A stretch of DNA of 64,000 bases from Winogradskyella sediminis (GTDB lineage Bacteria > Bacteroidota > Bacteroidia > Flavobacteriales > Flavobacteriaceae): assembly GCF_003387355.1 (NCBI RefSeq), contig NZ_QUNH01000001.1, positions 1,312,023 to 1,376,022 on the forward strand. Reading direction: 5' to 3'. The notes under the pieces are model-generated. The model worked only from the letters and a program-made list of their open reading frames with translations, was not told the DNA's origin and searched no databases. The position numbers were made by a program, and so were the translations under genes. Shown in pieces: positions 63,897 through 64,000 of this stretch. The first letter of the stretch is position 1. Every line of letters begins with the position of its first letter.

Positions 63897-64000
63897 ATGA
63901 GTCATAAAAATAATTCATTAACAATACTAGCGCTTCAAAAGTTTAAAAAGAACTTTTGGGGCGTTTTTAGTTTCGTAATTATTGTCTGTATTGGACTCAT
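63897..64000 (+). CDS. N-terminus of an ABC-type transporter permease (cut by window end)
   Basis: Starts at ATG 63897, 8 bp after the protease stop. The visible 34 residues begin MSHKNNSLTILALQKFKKNF and run into the first membrane span (FSFVIIVCIGL). The LALQKFKKNFWGVFS pattern is typical of oligopeptide ABC permeases (OppC type). The rest lies outside the window. Confidence 0.55.
   Translation, partial: MSHKNNSLTILALQKFKKNFWGVFSFVIIVCIGL

Overview
The window is AT-rich DNA from a marine-type member of the Bacteroidota, most likely a flavobacterium (family Flavobacteriaceae). The signs are SusC/SusD proteins, lipoproteins with acidic surface-export signals after the lipobox cysteine, a type IX secretion (T9SS) C-terminal tail, TAnnTTTG-type -7 promoter boxes, a DnaG-like domain without zinc ligands, and a mevalonate pathway pair (HMG-CoA reductase plus a GYDIA-motif GHMP kinase). 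I cannot name the genus from the sequence alone.

Left part (1-30446): glycan utilisation. A tightly packed + strand operon (1-16588) encodes two tandem GH144/glucoamylase-like proteins (the first cut by the window edge), two secreted alpha/beta-hydrolase esterases, two tandem GH3 beta-glucosidase-like enzymes, a GH2 enzyme with a C-terminal malectin-like region, a formylglycine sulfatase, a GH43-like lipoprotein, a secreted endonuclease/exonuclease/phosphatase-fold protein and a sugar/H+ porter. It ends at a strong terminator. Two minus-strand universal stress proteins follow. A second locus (18791-30446) has an AraC-type regulator divergent from susC-susD, then GH130, an MFS transporter, two tandem GH71/GH99-like lipoproteins and a secreted leucine-rich-repeat T9SS protein. 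Together they suggest degradation of an acetylated and/or sulfated glucan- or mannan-like glycan. The substrate is inferred.

Middle part (30531-39197): a compact integrated mobile element of about 8.6 kb, bounded by a perfect 25-bp direct repeat. The right copy is the 3' end of tRNA-Phe(GAA). The element carries a tyrosine recombinase, an unrecognised 367-aa protein, a small helix-turn-helix (excisionase-like) protein, a 1065-aa primase-ATPase and, directly after it, a 192-bp array of nine 9-bp iterons around an AT-rich core that looks like a replication origin. Further on are a candidate structured RNA of about 157 nt (promoter box, long-range helix, pseudoknot potential, terminator), a 289-aa protein with a C-terminal hydrophobic anchor, two overlapping micro-ORFs (37 and 32 aa, the second a predicted single-span membrane peptide) between two 79-bp repeats, and a 107-aa unknown protein. 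I see no capsid, terminase, relaxase or conjugation gene. The layout (integrase, HTH, primase-helicase, iteron origin) resembles that of phage satellites such as SaPI/PICI, and this is the best candidate here for an undescribed system.

Right part (39361-64000): conserved flavobacterial housekeeping genes: coaX, an outer-membrane protein, a TPR protein, lptC, a CNNM/CorC-type protein, ppiD, the GYDIA kinase and HMG-CoA reductase (minus strand), a DPP-IV-like peptidase, two POT peptide transporters with unusual extra loops, a thioredoxin-like protein, then minus-strand comEC, an NlpC/P60 hydrolase, lpxB, a small membrane protein and surE, and finally a carboxy-terminal processing protease followed by the start of an ABC-type permease.
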